Assembly (NCBI GenBank): GCA_025362495.1
Contig: JANYGI010000172.1
Location: 1 to 45,179 of the forward strand
Origin: Byssovorax sp.
GTDB taxonomy: Bacteria > Myxococcota_A > Polyangia > Polyangiales > Polyangiaceae
Direction of reading: 5' to 3'
Length of the DNA: 45,179 nucleotides
The translations under genes and the position numbers were made by a program. The notes below the pieces were generated by a model that ran no database searches, had not been told where the DNA came from, and worked only from the letters and a program-made list of their open reading frames with translations. Below, piece after piece: positions 7,799 to 14,889 of this stretch (position 1 is the stretch's first letter; each line of letters starts with the position of its first letter).

Positions 7799-9421
7799 TC
7801 ATTGCGGGGACGAGGCGGGAGGCTTGCGGCGGAGCGCGCGGAGCGTGGTGAGCTTGCTGCTGATCTTCGACCAGACGGAGCCGAGGACGCCGTTGCGGTA
7901 CCAGACGACGAGGACGCCCGCGAGGACGACCCAGCGCACCGCTTCGTGCAGCGCGGTGAGGCGGAGGACGACGTACGCGGAGGCGGTGAGCGCGAGCGTG
8001 GCCGCGAGGCGGCGCGCCGAGAAGGGCACGTCGCAGCTCTTCGCGACGACGATGGCGGTGAGGATCGCGTAGCTCGTGTACATCGCGACGTAGGCGTAGC
8101 CGACGCCGTCGAGGCCGTAGATCGGGACGAGGATCACCGTGCCTCCCGCGACGATGACGGCGGCGAAGGCCTCGGTGATCAGGAAGGCGCGGATGCGGTT
8201 GCGGTAGAGCAGCGGGCTCGCCTGAACCCAGGCGATCGAGCGAGCCATGTCGGCGACCATCGTGAGGCCGACGAGATCGTTGGCCGCGTCGAAGCGGTGG
8301 CTGTAGAGCGCGCGCACGAGCAGCGCGCGCATGGCGATGGCGGCGAAGATGGCGGGGGGCGCCATGCGAAAGACGAAGCGCGCCGCGGCGTCCATCTCGC
8401 GGGCGAGCTCGGCCGGCGTCTGCGCGGCGGCGTACCGCGGGAGGACATAGGTGCCGATGCCGTCGAGCACGATGCCGAAGTACGTCGCGCCGATGGCGAA
8501 CGCAGCTTGAAACTGCCCGTTGGCCTGCGGGCCGCCGTGCGCTTCGAGCGTCCACCGGATCGTGAAGAGCATGCCTTGCTGCGCGCCGCCGGCGACGAAC
8601 CCGGTGGCCCCGATCGCCAGCGCGCGACGGATGAACGGGGCATGCACCGCGCGCGTGGGCCACGCGACGAAGCCGAGCTCGCGACGGAGCGCGACCGCCG
8701 CGATCGGGACGGCGATCGCCGCAGCGAGCGCGAGCGCGATGAACTGGCCGGTGACGCCGAGGAGCACCGTGCCCGCGCAGAGCAGCGCGACGGCGCTGGT
8801 GGTGATGAGAAGCCGCAAGATCGTGAGCCGCGTGAGCCGCGCATGGGCGGTGAGGATCTGCTGCGAGATGGCGGCGCACGCGGTGAACATCGCGGCCGCC
8901 GCAGCGAGGATCGTGAAGGGCCACGCGCTGCGCCCCCACGGCGCGGGGAGGAGCCAGTAGCCCGCGATGACCGCGATGACGCCGCCGAGCAGCGACGCTC
9001 CAACAGCCACCGTCGTCGCGGTGCGCGCGATGCGCTCGACCTCGACGTGATCGCCGCGGCGCGCAGCCTCGGCGACGCCGCTGACGAGGGCGGGTCCCGT
9101 CATCATCGTCGACGGAAGGTTGGCCATGCTGACAATCTGCAAGACCTCGGCGACCTTGCCGATCCCCGCGGGGCCAAGGACGAGCGCGGTGACCTTCGAG
9201 CGGATGATCGAGAACACGAGCGACGCCCCCGAGCTGAGGACGCCGAGCGCCGCCGCGGTGCCCATGCCGACGTCGGCGGGAGCGTCGGGCAAGGGCTCTG
9301 CTGCGCGAGCTTCGGTGGTGTCGATGGCGAGATCCATCCTCGAGCTGCTGTCGGGGCTCGCGTCATCCGACGTAGCCACAGGGGTTTCGTCGAACTTGGA
9401 TGAGGGAGACGTCGGAGTCAT
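7799..9421 (-). CDS. wzx: Polysaccharide flippase, Wzx-type (MOP superfamily)
   Basis: 540 residues with about twelve to fourteen hydrophobic helices from residue 50 on, and a hydrophilic, Asp/Ser-rich N-terminal tail of about 50 residues. The arrangement, together with ALGVLSSGASLVFSIIRSK at the first helix and GPAGIGKVAEVLQ after it, fits O-antigen/exopolysaccharide flippases of the multidrug/oligosaccharidyl-lipid/polysaccharide exporter superfamily. It would flip the undecaprenyl-linked repeat unit to the periplasm. It sits between the export genes (OPX, barrel) and the nucleotide-sugar genes, which is classic for a Wzx/Wzy locus, although no Wzy polymerase is seen in the window. Family assignment is firm; the substrate is inferred from the neighbours. 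Confidence 0.85.
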   Translation of the reverse strand: MTPTSPSSKFDETPVATSDDASPDSSSRMDLAIDTTEARAAEPLPDAPADVGMGTAAALGVLSSGASLVFSIIRSKVTALVLGPAGIGKVAEVLQIVSMANLPSTMMTGPALVSGVAEAARRGDHVEVERIARTATTVAVGASLLGGVIAVIAGYWLLPAPWGRSAWPFTILAAAAAMFTACAAISQQILTAHARLTRLTILRLLITTSAVALLCAGTVLLGVTGQFIALALAAAIAVPIAAVALRRELGFVAWPTRAVHAPFIRRALAIGATGFVAGGAQQGMLFTIRWTLEAHGGPQANGQFQAAFAIGATYFGIVLDGIGTYVLPRYAAAQTPAELAREMDAAARFVFRMAPPAIFAAIAMRALLVRALYSHRFDAANDLVGLTMVADMARSIAWVQASPLLYRNRIRAFLITEAFAAVIVAGGTVILVPIYGLDGVGYAYVAMYTSYAILTAIVVAKSCDVPFSARRLAATLALTASAYVVLRLTALHEAVRWVVLAGVLVVWYRNGVLGSVWSKISSKLTTLRALRRKPPASSPQ

Positions 9422-9458
9422 TCAGCCGTACCGAAGGCGGCTCACGCGCACCGGATCT

Positions 9459-10076
9459 TCAGAAGACCCGCTGCGCGACGTCGATCGAGTCACCCGCCTG
9501 GAGCTGCGGATCGGGGATGCGGTTTTCCATGATGTCGTCCACGGATACCGTCGCGGCCTTCGTACCGGTCCTGGTGTGCCGCCGGATCATGACCTTGCCG
9601 TGGTTCGCCATCGCGCTGAAGCCGCCCGCGAGCGAGATCGCGCGCAGCAGCGTCATGCCCGAGCCCATAGGCAGCGAGCCGGGCTTCTGCACCTCGCCGA
9701 GGATCTCGATGCGCTTCGAGTTGAGATCCTTGAGGCTCACCGAAACGCTTGGATCAACGAGGATCTGCATCGCGACGAGCTTGGAGCGCACCTCCTCGGA
9801 GAGCTGCTGCGGCTCGAGCCCGGCGACCTGGACGCGCTTCACGTACGGCAGATCGGCGGTGCCGTCGGGCGACACCGTGAACGCCGTCGGGAGCTTATCC
9901 TCGCCGACGATGTGCAGCTCGAACACGTCACCGGGCCCGAGCGTCGTCACCTCTTGCGGAGGCGGAAGGTCGATGGCGTGCGGAACCCGGCCGACGCATC
10001 CCGCGACGGCCACGAGGAGCAGCGTCGCGGCGGCGCGCCGAGCGCGCGCTGCCAGCGTCGTCCGGAGCGGCTTCAC
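9459..10076 (-). CDS. Short OPX polysaccharide export lipoprotein (Wza-like, EpsY type)
   Basis: 205 residues from a GTG that overlaps the TGA of the barrel gene (GTGA). A lipoprotein signal ends at VAVAGC (Cys27). Residues about 45-125 form the poly_export domain (LGPGDVFELHIVGEDKLP, VSPDGTADLPYV), and about 130-200 one SLBB domain (KRIEILGEVQKPGSLP). Wza of E. coli is near 380 residues and ends with an amphipathic helix that forms the outer-membrane pore. This protein stops after the SLBB domain, so it cannot form that pore by itself. Short OPX proteins in Myxococcus work with a separate beta-barrel, and a barrel gene overlaps this one here. Role: periplasmic part of the exporter for the operon's polysaccharide. 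Confidence 0.88.
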   Translation of the reverse strand: MKPLRTTLAARARRAAATLLLVAVAGCVGRVPHAIDLPPPQEVTTLGPGDVFELHIVGEDKLPTAFTVSPDGTADLPYVKRVQVAGLEPQQLSEEVRSKLVAMQILVDPSVSVSLKDLNSKRIEILGEVQKPGSLPMGSGMTLLRAISLAGGFSAMANHGKVMIRRHTRTGTKAATVSVDDIMENRIPDPQLQAGDSIDVAQRVF

Positions 10077-11434
10077 ATGAACCAGCGGAAACCGAGATAG
10101 GCCTCGACCTCGGACCACGCCAGCTGGTCGTTGATACCCGCCGTCTGGATGGTGATCTTACTTGCATTTTGGCCGTAGCGAACAGTCGCGTTGAGGCCGA
10201 ACGAGTCCTTGAAACGATACTCGCCGAACAGCGAGCCATCGATACGGATATCGGTCCCGCCCGCCTCCAGCCCCTTGGTCACGGCGACGGGAGGATAGAT
10301 GATCGGCCCGACGCCGGCGTCGACCACGACGAGGAAACGGCCACCGAAGAAGTACGAGAGGTTCGCGTAGCCGCGGTCACGCTCGAAATACGTGCCAATG
10401 TAGCTGTCGAAGAAGTCGCGCGTGAAGCCGACGGACAGGGTCGACAGCGAGAGAGTGGCCGCCCCCGGATCCGTCGACGGGTTGGGCGTGATAAACCACT
10501 TGAGCTCGAGCTGCCCGATGACGCTGTTGAAGTTCTGGTCGCCACCCACCGTAGGGGTGCTGTAGAAGCTCGAGCCCCAGCCGACCGACGCCAGCGCGCT
10601 GAACGACGAGGTGATGAGCCCGTTGACGCCGACCGTCGTGCGCAGCGGGTGCGACGCCGTCTTCCCGTCGATAGCGGGTGACGTGTACGAGATGAACCCG
10701 AGGCGAGCATCGTAGAAGAGCGCCGTGCGCGGCAGGAATCGCCAGCGGCCGCGCGTCTCGATCTGATTCTGAACGTTCGAGAGCTGCCCGAACGAGCCAG
10801 ACTCGAAGAACGTGCCCGAGAAGCTATATCCAAGGCGCCAGTCGAGTAGACCGCGGCCCGGCGTCCAGATGAGCTCGGCGGCGCCGTGCGGCAACAGGCG
10901 GTTGAAGCTCTCGCTGGCGAGGCCTTCATTTGAAGGGGTTAGCGAGCGCGCCACACCGGCAGAGATCATGCCGGACCACACGTGACCGGGCAGGATCGAC
11001 AGCTGCAAGTCGAGGTTACCGCTGACGTTACGGTTCTTCGAAATCGCGTCCTGGCCGGCTTGCGGGCCAGAGACGGGGAAAAACTCGTTGTACGTGGCGG
11101 CGACCGAGGCCTTGAACTCGAAGTCCGGTTGCGTCCCGTTCCCGGTGGCGTCCGTCCGCTGCTTGCTCAGCGTCGACAGCGAGAACGACGGCGTGATCCG
11201 GAGTCGCAGCGCGCCGACAGGCCCGCCGTCGTCCGTCGAGCTGCGGTGAAAGTAGTTCGAGTCGTAGCCGAACTCGGCTGCTGCTCCCGGGTGAAGCTCG
11301 AAGTCACCGACACGATACCCGATGCCCTCGGTGTACCGCCGATCCTTCAACCACGCCTGGTCTTGCGCTGCCGCGACGGCCGGAACAGCCATCGAAGCGC
11401 ACACCATCAGAAAGACGCCAGCTCTACGTTTCAT
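10073..11434 (-). CDS. Outer-membrane beta-barrel, probable partner porin of the short OPX (EpsX-like)
   Basis: 453 residues with a Sec signal (hydrophobic stretch, then VAAAQ near residue 23). The rest shows alternating hydrophobic/aromatic strands with Gly/Asn/Asp turns: FELHPGAAAEFGYDSNYF at the start and AYLGFRWFM at the end, an aromatic C-terminal strand of the kind recognised by the BAM machinery. It is homologous in type to the large family of polysaccharide-locus barrels that includes Myxococcus EpsX (about 18 strands). The coupling with the OPX gene (GTGA overlap) supports a joint export channel. Ribosome binding site weak (GAGCAG). No enzymatic motif was seen. Barrel nature is confident; the partner role is inferred from gene order and the missing pore helix of the OPX. 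Confidence 0.75.
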   Translation of the reverse strand: MKRRAGVFLMVCASMAVPAVAAAQDQAWLKDRRYTEGIGYRVGDFELHPGAAAEFGYDSNYFHRSSTDDGGPVGALRLRITPSFSLSTLSKQRTDATGNGTQPDFEFKASVAATYNEFFPVSGPQAGQDAISKNRNVSGNLDLQLSILPGHVWSGMISAGVARSLTPSNEGLASESFNRLLPHGAAELIWTPGRGLLDWRLGYSFSGTFFESGSFGQLSNVQNQIETRGRWRFLPRTALFYDARLGFISYTSPAIDGKTASHPLRTTVGVNGLITSSFSALASVGWGSSFYSTPTVGGDQNFNSVIGQLELKWFITPNPSTDPGAATLSLSTLSVGFTRDFFDSYIGTYFERDRGYANLSYFFGGRFLVVVDAGVGPIIYPPVAVTKGLEAGGTDIRIDGSLFGEYRFKDSFGLNATVRYGQNASKITIQTAGINDQLAWSEVEAYLGFRWFM

Positions 11435-11497
11435 GCCTGCTGCTCAAGGGTCGGCCAGACCTCGCCAAAGCGAAGCCACCGCGTCCGGACCATCCAA

Positions 11498-11515
11498 GAA
11501 AGGCTGTTGCCTTTC
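11498..11515 (-). terminator. Hairpin in the gap between two operon genes; possible attenuator
   Basis: Just after the TAG of the periplasmic-protein gene the minus strand reads GAAAGGC, loop AACA, GCCTTTC: a perfect 7-bp stem at 11509-11515 and 11498-11504. A short T-rich stretch is only partly present, so it may terminate a fraction of transcripts, or stabilise a 3' end, before the barrel gene. It is the only hairpin of this kind seen inside the locus. Confidence 0.45.
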
Positions 11516-11517
11516 GC

Positions 11518-12096
11518 CTATTTGATACAGCTACTGCAGGCGGGCGGTTCGACGATGACGTTGGTCGTGGGGGATTGCCAGGGATCTTCCTGGGGGAGGT
11601 TGGGATCGACGGTGCTGGTCACCGCGTTGTCGGACTGGAACGCGGCCTCTTGACCGATGCACTGGTTGGCCTCGGCGGTAAGCTGATCCGTCCGCTGGCG
11701 CAAGACCGTCAGGATGGTGAACTCGTGGTTGGCGAGATCCGCGTCGTTCCGCGCGACCGCCGCCTCGAGCGCTTGACGGCGTTCGCGGGCGGAGCGTACC
11801 GCAACGTCGACCTGGTTGAGCTTGTCGTTGAGACAGAGCACTTTCACCACGTCGCGCTGCACGCGCGAGGTCTCGAGCATGCGCTGCACGCCGGTGCGCG
11901 ACGCGTCCATCCGCGCGAGGGAACCCTCGCTCTGCGCGAGCTCTTCCGCGGGGGTGAGGTTCACCTGTCGGGTGAGACCGGTGTTCGCATCAGGAACCGG
12001 CGTACCGGTCTGAGCTTGAGCTGCCGCGATTCCATGCCCGAGCAGGAGTGCGACCGCGGTAACTGCCACGAAGCCGAAGACATTTTGTCGCCGCAT
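11518..12096 (-). CDS. Periplasmic coiled-coil protein of the polysaccharide locus, function unknown
   Basis: 192 residues. The start (ATG at 12094-12096) has AGGGAGGG seven bases upstream; longer frames lack this. The signal peptide ends near AAAQAQT (about residue 28). The middle (about 45-150) is charged and helical with heptad-like spacing, for example SARERRQALEAAVARNDADL, and the C-terminus ends in ACSSCIK, with two further cysteines at VLCLN and NQCIG, so disulfides are likely. It is the first gene after the promoter pair at 12.12-12.17 kb and precedes the barrel and OPX genes. A structural or scaffolding role in export is possible; no known family was recognised. Confidence 0.75.
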   Translation of the reverse strand: MRRQNVFGFVAVTAVALLLGHGIAAAQAQTGTPVPDANTGLTRQVNLTPAEELAQSEGSLARMDASRTGVQRMLETSRVQRDVVKVLCLNDKLNQVDVAVRSARERRQALEAAVARNDADLANHEFTILTVLRQRTDQLTAEANQCIGQEAAFQSDNAVTSTVDPNLPQEDPWQSPTTNVIVEPPACSSCIK

Positions 12097-12121
12097 TAAA
12101 CCCTCCCTAGGGGCGGCGCCC

Positions 12122-12150
12122 ACTATAAAAGGCGACGCACAGGGTGTCAA
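12122..12150 (-). promoter_or_regulatory. Near-consensus sigma-70 promoter of the polysaccharide locus
   Basis: On the minus strand TTGACA (12150-12145), a 17-base spacer and TATAGT (12127-12122). This matches the housekeeping consensus at eleven of twelve bases with ideal spacing, which is striking in such GC-rich DNA. The expected transcript start is near 12115, about 20 bases before the ATG at 12096. Confidence 0.8.
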
Positions 12151-12166
12151 CGCAACCATCGTGCCC
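12151..12166 (-). promoter_or_regulatory. Sigma-54 (-24/-12) element adjacent to the sigma-70 promoter
   Basis: The minus strand reads GGGCACGATGGTTGCG, against the consensus TGGCACGN4TTGCW. The GG and GC dinucleotides are separated by exactly ten bases. A start near 12140 would give a leader of about 44 bases. It touches the -35 box of the sigma-70 promoter, so the two polymerases could not bind together. Confidence 0.55.
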
Positions 12167-12342
12167 GGTTCCGAAGAAAACCGAGCCGAGCACGTGGTCT
12201 CGATGCTGGTCGGTTCGTTGTGGGAACCGACGGAACCATTCAGGGAAAAGGTCGGTTAGCTCGGGCCCCGTTGTAGTCGAAGGCGCAAATGCGCCACAAA
12301 TATTGTGTAACTGGGGCAGAACGCGACCATGTCGACCAGCCG

Positions 12343-13764
12343 CTACTGGCTGACGAACGTGACGGGGATCACGACCGTGGCCCCGCCCCCCTCGGGCGGC
12401 GAGAACTGCGCGCTGGAAACGCGGGCGGCGACGCAGCCGACCACCGTGCCCGAGAGGCCGCTGCCAGACGGGACGGCCGAGAGAACCTCACCGTTGGGGC
12501 CGATCTTCGCGGTGATGCGAACCGACCCCTTCATGTTCGGGTCTTCCTGGAGGCCTTTGTTGTAACAACGGCGGAAGCCGGCAGCCATGCCGGCCACGAC
12601 GGACTGCGCGTTGGATACGGAGCCGCCGGCGACCGAGGCGCCGCCGATGTTGGCGTTGCCGACCGGGCCCTTGACCTTCGCCGCGGAGCCGGCTGCAGCC
12701 GGGCCGCCGCCTTGCGTGTTGCCGATCGTGGCGAGGCCGCCGCCGCCCGCCGTGCCCGGACGAAGGACGCCGCCGCCGCTGCCGCCCATGTTCAGGCCTG
12801 CGACGCCGCCCGAGCCGATGCCCGCGCCGTTGGCCGCGGCGCCGTCGAGGAGGCCCGTCGGCGTGTCGCCCTTGTCGAGGACGCTGTTGGTGGCCGAGCC
12901 GTTGGAGTTGAGGGCGCCGATCATCGCGACGTCGAGCTGCGCGAGCTCGTTCGAGATCGCGGTCGCGCGCGAGTCGCTGATGTTGCCCTTGCCGCCGCTG
13001 CCTTTGCCGGCTCCGGCGCCGGCTGCCGCTGCGGCCTTCGGCGCGTCGGCCGCTGCGGCCGCGGTGGTGACGGGGACCTCGACCTCGGTCTTTTGCTCGA
13101 CGGGCGGCGGCGGCGGGAGCTGCTTCACCGACTCGAGGAGCTGCGCGACGTCGACCTCGTCGTCGACGATCGGGTCCATCCAGTCCGAGTAAATGGAGCC
13201 GACGGCGCCGAAGTGAAACAGGAACGAGAAGGCCGCGATGATCGTCGTGCCCCAGTCGATGTCGTTCGCGAGGCCCGCCTTGACGGAGACCGGGAGCTGC
13301 GGCTTGGGCTGCACCGGCGGGGGCGCCACGAACTGGAAGAGGAACGTCGTCTCGCCGACGACGACCTTGCCGCGCGCCTCGTCGCTGAGGGGAATCTGGT
13401 ACATTTGCCCGTTGCCGAGCGGGATGCGCTTGGCCTGAGCGCGGAGGGCGGCGAGGTCGGAGATGCCCGTTTTCAGGGCGATGCGACCCGTCATGCCGTC
13501 GAGGAAGTTGAGCACGTATTCGTTGCCGGCGAGCTCGAACACCCGGAACTGCGCCGGGAGGTTCTTGCTCGGGATGACGAACATGCTCTTTTCGCTGGGA
13601 CCGATCGTGACGTGCGATCGCTGCTTGATGACGCGCTCTTCGATCACCTTGCCGCCCTGGACGAGGCCGATGCGGAGCACCTTCGGGCCGGTCGCCTGAG
13701 GCATCGCGCGCATCACCGCGGTCATCTGGCCGGGTCGATTCGAGGGGACCATTTGCTGCGACAT
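12343..13764 (-). CDS. gltG: Gliding-type inner-membrane protein with AgmX/PglI C-terminal domain (GltG-like)
   Basis: 473 residues; the start has GGAGG about ten bases upstream. Layout: a cytoplasmic N-terminal domain (about 28-148) that resembles a degenerate FHA fold (HVTIGPSEKSMFVIP), one membrane helix at about 172-192, a Pro/Ala/Gly-rich periplasmic linker (about 215-384) and a TonB-like AgmX/PglI C-terminal domain (385-473) with the two conserved cysteines (FRRCYNKG, VVGCVAAR). In Myxococcus xanthus the proteins GltG (PglI) and GltJ (AgmX) share this domain; they link the inner-membrane motor to outer-membrane parts of the Agl-Glt gliding and sporulation machines. The place downstream of a TPR lipoprotein and a giant TPR protein matches the gltD-gltE-gltF-gltG order. 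GltG versus another AgmX-domain paralogue is uncertain. Confidence 0.7.
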   Translation of the reverse strand: MSQQMVPSNRPGQMTAVMRAMPQATGPKVLRIGLVQGGKVIEERVIKQRSHVTIGPSEKSMFVIPSKNLPAQFRVFELAGNEYVLNFLDGMTGRIALKTGISDLAALRAQAKRIPLGNGQMYQIPLSDEARGKVVVGETTFLFQFVAPPPVQPKPQLPVSVKAGLANDIDWGTTIIAAFSFLFHFGAVGSIYSDWMDPIVDDEVDVAQLLESVKQLPPPPPVEQKTEVEVPVTTAAAAADAPKAAAAAGAGAGKGSGGKGNISDSRATAISNELAQLDVAMIGALNSNGSATNSVLDKGDTPTGLLDGAAANGAGIGSGGVAGLNMGGSGGGVLRPGTAGGGGLATIGNTQGGGPAAAGSAAKVKGPVGNANIGGASVAGGSVSNAQSVVAGMAAGFRRCYNKGLQEDPNMKGSVRITAKIGPNGEVLSAVPSGSGLSGTVVGCVAARVSSAQFSPPEGGGATVVIPVTFVSQ

Positions 13765-13983
13765 TCGGAGGGCCTCCAGGCGAGCACGCGCAAACGAGAA
13801 AAACGCCAGCGGCCGAGGGACAGGCCGGGGGCAAGGACGGGGTCGAGACGCTTCGTGTCGAGCGTTTCGAGGAAGTTCCCCGGTAACGTACACGGACGGG
13901 AGGAACAGGTCCACCCTTGCTCCAACGGCGGGGTGGGCCCGCGCGTCGCGGCCTCGGTCGGGCAGCGCGGCCCGACGCGGGAG

Positions 13984-14583
13984 TCAGGACGAGCGACGGC
14001 GCCGGCTCGGGCGGCTCCTCCAGGCGTTGCGTCGTTCGCCTTGCGGCGGGGCCTGATCGACGAGGGCGCCGAGGACGACGGTGATCAGCGCGTCGATGTC
14101 GGCGCGCTGAGCGGCGATGTGGCGCGTGGCGCTGCGGCGGGCCTCGACGCAGAGGAGCGCCGCGGCGCCCCCGGAGGCGGCGAGGATCAGCGCGGCGCGG
14201 ACGTTCTCGGTGGCGAGCCAGGCGGAGAGACCAAGCACAAAGTCGCCCGCGAGGACGATGCGGATCCCGGCGCGCGGCCAGGTCTCGCTCCTGCGGAAGG
14301 TGTGCTCGACGTCGAGCAGCGCGTCGTTCACGGCGGTGATCCTCGCGGCGTCGTCGGGGGCTTGACGCAACTCGGTTGCAATCAATCGCTCGAAGCTGCC
14401 GGGCGCAGCGCGGCCCTCCAGCTCGCCGACGCGCTCTGCATCGGGCACTCGCTTCAGCGCCGTGGCCAGGGCGCGCGCGTCGCCCGAGGTCACCCGTGCT
14501 ACGCGGCGCGCGTGCGTCCACGCGAGCCCCACAGCGAAGACGTCGAGCAGCGCCGCGAGGATCGAGAGGACGACGATCGTCAC
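13984..14583 (-). CDS. Small inner-membrane protein of the gliding-type cluster, unknown function
   Basis: 199 residues from GTG at 14581-14583, 22 bases after the stop of the preceding gene; a longer frame would run back through that gene. One membrane helix at the N-terminus (TIVVLSILAALLDVFAVGLAW), a soluble helical region of about 90 residues, then two close hydrophobic segments (IRIVLAGDFVLGLSAWLA and AALILAASGGAAALLCVEA) and a basic tail (RSRPSRRRRSS). Three helices with the last two paired recall TolQ/ExbB/MotA layout, but the family signature was not found, so a motor role is only a guess. Ribosome binding site weak; translation is probably coupled to the upstream gene. Confidence 0.65.
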   Translation of the reverse strand: MTIVVLSILAALLDVFAVGLAWTHARRVARVTSGDARALATALKRVPDAERVGELEGRAAPGSFERLIATELRQAPDDAARITAVNDALLDVEHTFRRSETWPRAGIRIVLAGDFVLGLSAWLATENVRAALILAASGGAAALLCVEARRSATRHIAAQRADIDALITVVLGALVDQAPPQGERRNAWRSRPSRRRRSS

Positions 14584-14605
14584 GTCAGCGCGGCGCGCCC
14601 GGCGA

Positions 14606-14860
14606 TCAGAACGGGTCCGAGTAGATGGCCTGCTCGATGCGATCGAGGAAGGGCTGGCGCAGCTCGGCGAGCGTGAGCTTCGGGGCGATGCGGCTGACGT
14701 CAACCGCGGCGATCGGCTTCTGGATGCGGCCGGTGATCGTCACCTCGGCGAGCGTGATGACGCCGCGGCCCCCGCCGCCTTTTTTGTCCTGCGCCGCGGC
14801 GCTCGACGCGATCGTCAGCAGGGCCAGGAGCCCGAGCGCTGCGGTCATTCTCTTCGTCAT
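14606..14860 (-). CDS. Small secreted protein of the gliding-type cluster
   Basis: 84 residues. Start chosen at ATG 14858-14860 because GAGGAGGA lies just upstream. A signal peptide ends at ASSAAAQ (about residue 23), followed by a Lys/Gly stretch and a compact 50-residue domain with the conserved-looking segment VITLAEVTITGRIQKP and ending LDRIEQAIYSDPF. It sits between the TPR lipoprotein gene and a membrane-protein gene. By position it could correspond to GltF of Myxococcus, but sequence similarity to GltF could not be judged here. A periplasmic location is well supported; function unknown. Confidence 0.7.
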   Translation of the reverse strand: MTKRMTAALGLLALLTIASSAAAQDKKGGGGRGVITLAEVTITGRIQKPIAAVDVSRIAPKLTLAELRQPFLDRIEQAIYSDPF

Positions 14861-14889
14861 CGCCGTTCCTCCTCGTCGTCTCGTCGCGA

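Noticed and set aside
7718-9403. A 561-codon plus-strand frame across rmlA and the flippase gene
   Set aside because: Extremely charged composition (Arg/Glu/Asp), no domain, and it overlaps genes with diagnostic motifs on the other strand.
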